From NCBI GenBank assembly GCA_964489425.1, contig CAZAYP010000115.1:1-13441 (forward strand): 13,441 nucleotides of DNA, given 5' to 3'. Of this stretch, positions 12,118 through 13,441 are shown piece after piece. The first letter of the stretch is position 1. Every line of letters begins with the position of its first letter. The DNA is from CAZAYP01 sp964489425 [NCBI: uncultured Verrucomicrobiota bacterium]. GTDB lineage: Bacteria; Verrucomicrobiota; Kiritimatiellia; RZYC01. The notes under the pieces were generated by a model. It made no database searches and had not been told where the DNA came from. It saw only the letters and a program-made list of their open reading frames with translations. The position numbers and the translations under genes are program-made.

Positions 12118-12818
12118 GGCGCCGGCGCGGCGCCGGCTGGCGCTGCCTGCCGCTCCAGCTGCGACTCGACCCGGGCGCCCGCCGGCAGCCAGATCTCGAG
12201 GCTGGCGGTGGCGGCGGGGTCGGCCGGGTCGGTGTCCTGGCGCGCGAGCTGGATCCGGATCGCCTGCGGCCAGGCGGGCAATTCTTCCTGCGGCCACTGC
12301 TCGTACCAGGTGGCCCCGTCCGACACCTGAGCCTTGAATTCCGCCACCCCGGCCAGCAGGTCGTTGGTGACCGGCGGCTGCATCGCGCCCGGGCCGGCCA
12401 AAGGTTGGCGCAGCAGTTGCAGCCGGGCCGGGGTATCCGGCCCCGCGGCCACGGTCAGGGTAACCCGGCACGGCATGCCCGAGAGGCTGCCGGCCATGGC
12501 CGGCGCGAGGGCGTTGAAGGCGATCCGCGCGTGGGCCATGGCTTGGTCGCGGACCTCCTCCAGCACGAAGGCCGGCAGGTCCATGGCCGGGCTGTTCAGC
12601 CCGCTTTGCAGCGCCTGGCGCGCGGTTTGGAGCGCCCCGGCCAGCGCGGTCGGTCCGGCCTGGCGGGCCTGCCGGCCGAGCGCCACGCGGGTGGCGGTTT
12701 GATAAAGCGTGAACACCACCCCGAGGATCAAGAGGGTGATCGCCGCGGCCAGCAGGATCTCCAGCAAGGTGAAAGCGGCCGCCGGTACCCGCGCCCGCGC
12801 CTGCGTCTGCCGCGCCAT
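12114..12818 (-). CDS. Type II secretion pseudopilin, GspJ-like
   Basis: This 234-residue pseudopilin has a short basic leader (MARQTQARARVPAAA), then the prepilin motif A15 / F16-TLLE20 and a hydrophobic helix (ILLAAAITLLILGVVFTLYQ). Prepilin peptidase would cut before Phe16; Glu20 is the conserved position +5. The residue before the cut is Ala, not the usual Gly. The soluble part, with WYEQWPQEELPAWPQAIRIQL near the end, has the size and layout of GspJ minor pseudopilins, which sit at the tip of the type II secretion pseudopilus; a PilW-like type IV pilus role is possible. The frame is open upstream to 13043 but that part is a shadow of the FHA gene. It starts 7 bases after the FHA stop, so the two are one operon. 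No other secretion gene is in view. Confidence 0.75.
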   Translation of the reverse strand: MARQTQARARVPAAAFTLLEILLAAAITLLILGVVFTLYQTATRVALGRQARQAGPTALAGALQTARQALQSGLNSPAMDLPAFVLEEVRDQAMAHARIAFNALAPAMAGSLSGMPCRVTLTVAAGPDTPARLQLLRQPLAGPGAMQPPVTNDLLAGVAEFKAQVSDGATWYEQWPQEELPAWPQAIRIQLARQDTDPADPAATASLEIWLPAGARVESQLERQAAPAGAAPAP

Positions 12819-12825
12819 GGCGCTC

Positions 12826-13320
12826 TCAACCGATGGTGACGAAGCAGAACAGGAAAAACGCCACGGCCAGCGCGGCGATGATGCCGGTGCCCAGCAGCAC
12901 GCTGAACATGAGGCCCCGGGTTTCGCGGGTCTTGGCGCCAAACGGCGAAATGTTGGCGAACGAGGCGGGCGCGGCCGTGGGGCCGGCCGTGACCTCGACG
13001 TCGGCTTCGGGCATCGCTTCCTCGCCGCCGGCGGCGCCCTCATCCTGGAACATGAACTCCACCGAGCCCGCCTGGAGCAGGTCGCGATGCTTGAGCACCA
13101 CCTCCTTGGCCTCCTTGGAGTTTACGCGGGTGCCATTGGTCGAGTTGTTGTCCTGCAGCACGTAGTCGTTGTCCTGGCGCACCACGCGGCAATGGTGGCT
13201 GGACACGGAGGGGGATTGGATGGAGATCGTGTTGTCGGCGGCGCGGCCGATGGTGATTTCGTTTTCCAGCTCATAGATCTGGCCTTTTACATCCACCGAC
13301 ATACCCATCAGTCTAGCCAT
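12826..13320 (-). CDS. FHA-domain protein with C-terminal membrane anchor
   Basis: This 164-residue protein has an N-terminal forkhead-associated domain (about residues 8-92) that binds phosphothreonine peptides. Conserved residues are Gly25-Arg26 (TIGR), Ser40-x-x-His43 (SSHH) and Asn62-Gly63 in the NNSTNGT turn. A loose Ala/Glu/Pro linker (94-125) follows, then one membrane helix at 138-160 with almost nothing after it, so the FHA domain faces the cytoplasm from a tail anchor. ATG 13320 is chosen because AAGGAGG lies 8 bases upstream; the in-frame ATG at 13353 would put that site inside the gene. It is first in an operon with the GspJ-like gene 7 bases on, which suggests phosphorylation-linked control of a secretion or pilus machine. 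No Ser/Thr kinase is seen in the window. Confidence 0.8.
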   Translation of the reverse strand: MARLMGMSVDVKGQIYELENEITIGRAADNTISIQSPSVSSHHCRVVRQDNDYVLQDNNSTNGTRVNSKEAKEVVLKHRDLLQAGSVEFMFQDEGAAGGEEAMPEADVEVTAGPTAAPASFANISPFGAKTRETRGLMFSVLLGTGIIAALAVAFFLFCFVTIG

Positions 13321-13343
13321 GGCAAGCGCCTCCTTCTTGCGCC

Positions 13344-13372
13344 AATTTCGCATGTGACCCGGGGCTTGTCAA
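13344..13372 (-). promoter_or_regulatory. Candidate promoter of the FHA/pseudopilin operon
   Basis: On the minus strand TTGACA (13367-13372) is a perfect -35 box; 17 bp on is GAAATT (13344-13349), a poor -10 (3 of 6). Transcription would start near 13337, just ahead of the AAGGAGG of the FHA gene. The -35 begins 17 bp inside the right terminal repeat, matching the left end. Confidence 0.45.
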
Positions 13373-13389
13373 CGATCATCCTTGGCCAC

Positions 13390-13441
13390 CAGCGGTTAAG
13401 AAAGCCCGGTTTTGGGGGTGGGCAGTGGTAGCGCGCTGATA
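13390..13441. repeat. Right copy of 52-bp terminal inverted repeat
   Basis: This is the exact reverse complement of bases 3-54. On the + strand it begins CAGCGGTTAAG and ends GCGCGCTGATA at the last base of the window. It lies about 70 bp upstream of the FHA gene start. The true repeat may extend past the window end, so 52 bp is a minimum. Confidence 0.9.

Noticed and set aside
10780-12471. 563-codon minus-strand open frame
   Set aside because: Antisense to the glycosyltransferase and crossing two convergent genes; composition is typical of a high-GC shadow.
13414-13441. tRNA-like 5' portion in the terminal repeat (GGGCAGTGGTAGCGCGC resembles a D-arm)
   Set aside because: The AGTGGTA loop is canonical, but the D-stem has a G-G mismatch, positions 8 and 9 do not fit, and the upstream bases do not make a normal acceptor arm. 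The window ends before the anticodon, and the repeat match runs well upstream of where a tRNA would start.
1-13441. Linear replicon or complete transposon bounded by terminal inverted repeats
   Set aside because: No transposase, replication, terminal-protein or integrase gene is present, and the cargo is mixed chromosomal envelope genes. A contig ending in a dispersed repeat is simpler.

Overview
The window reads as one high-GC stretch (two sampled coding lines counted at 62 to 65% GC, the later part visibly richer) from a Gram-negative, probably uncultured bacterium. The best guess is the Kiritimatiellota/Verrucomicrobiota (PVC) side. Evidence for two membranes is a C-terminal-Phe beta-barrel, a small outer-membrane barrel, and a type II secretion pseudopilin. 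The PVC guess rests on the large exported LamG/BACON protein, whose C-terminus combines an Asp-rich calcium-binding-like loop with a WPS...FYKV-type end that I associate with that group, and on clustered TTTTCCAATG-type palindromes. The phylum call is inference from memory, not from a marker gene.

Layout, left to right. Bases 3-54 and 13390-13441 are a perfect 52-bp inverted repeat closing both ends of the window. Bases 202-1226 hold four tiny tightly packed + strand genes of unknown-function families (DUF4160, DUF2442, a shortened DUF6883-like gene, DUF4926). Bases 1320-1463 can fold into a long imperfect hairpin overlapping a strong intrinsic terminator, just upstream of the 959-residue secreted LamG plus seven-BACON-repeat protein (1491-4370). 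Bases 4371-4675 carry no gene but two hairpin-forming, dispersed-repeat-like sequences.

Next is a minus-strand pair: a membrane-anchored TPR-like protein and an alginate-export-type outer-membrane barrel. It is divergent from a + strand gene for a small outer-membrane barrel, which has a good promoter and a textbook terminator. Three palindromes spaced exactly 31 bp apart precede a membrane-protein pair (DUF2157 and a GDYXXLXY-like protein, overlapping by ATGA). A minus-strand D-2-hydroxyacid dehydrogenase then shares a 113-bp divergent promoter region with a + strand GT4-type glycosyltransferase that looks leaderless. The right end is a minus-strand pair: an FHA-domain tail-anchored protein and a GspJ-like pseudopilin.

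Almost everything recognisable concerns the cell envelope or secretion: an exported carbohydrate-binding-type protein, two barrels, an anchored TPR protein, a glycosyltransferase, a pseudopilin and small integral membrane proteins. I see no rRNA, tRNA, CRISPR array, transposase, integrase or phage gene. The parts most worth a second look are the structured leader at 1320-1463, the 31-bp-phased palindromes at 7744-7825, the terminal inverted repeats with equally spaced TTGACA boxes, and the FHA/pseudopilin pair.
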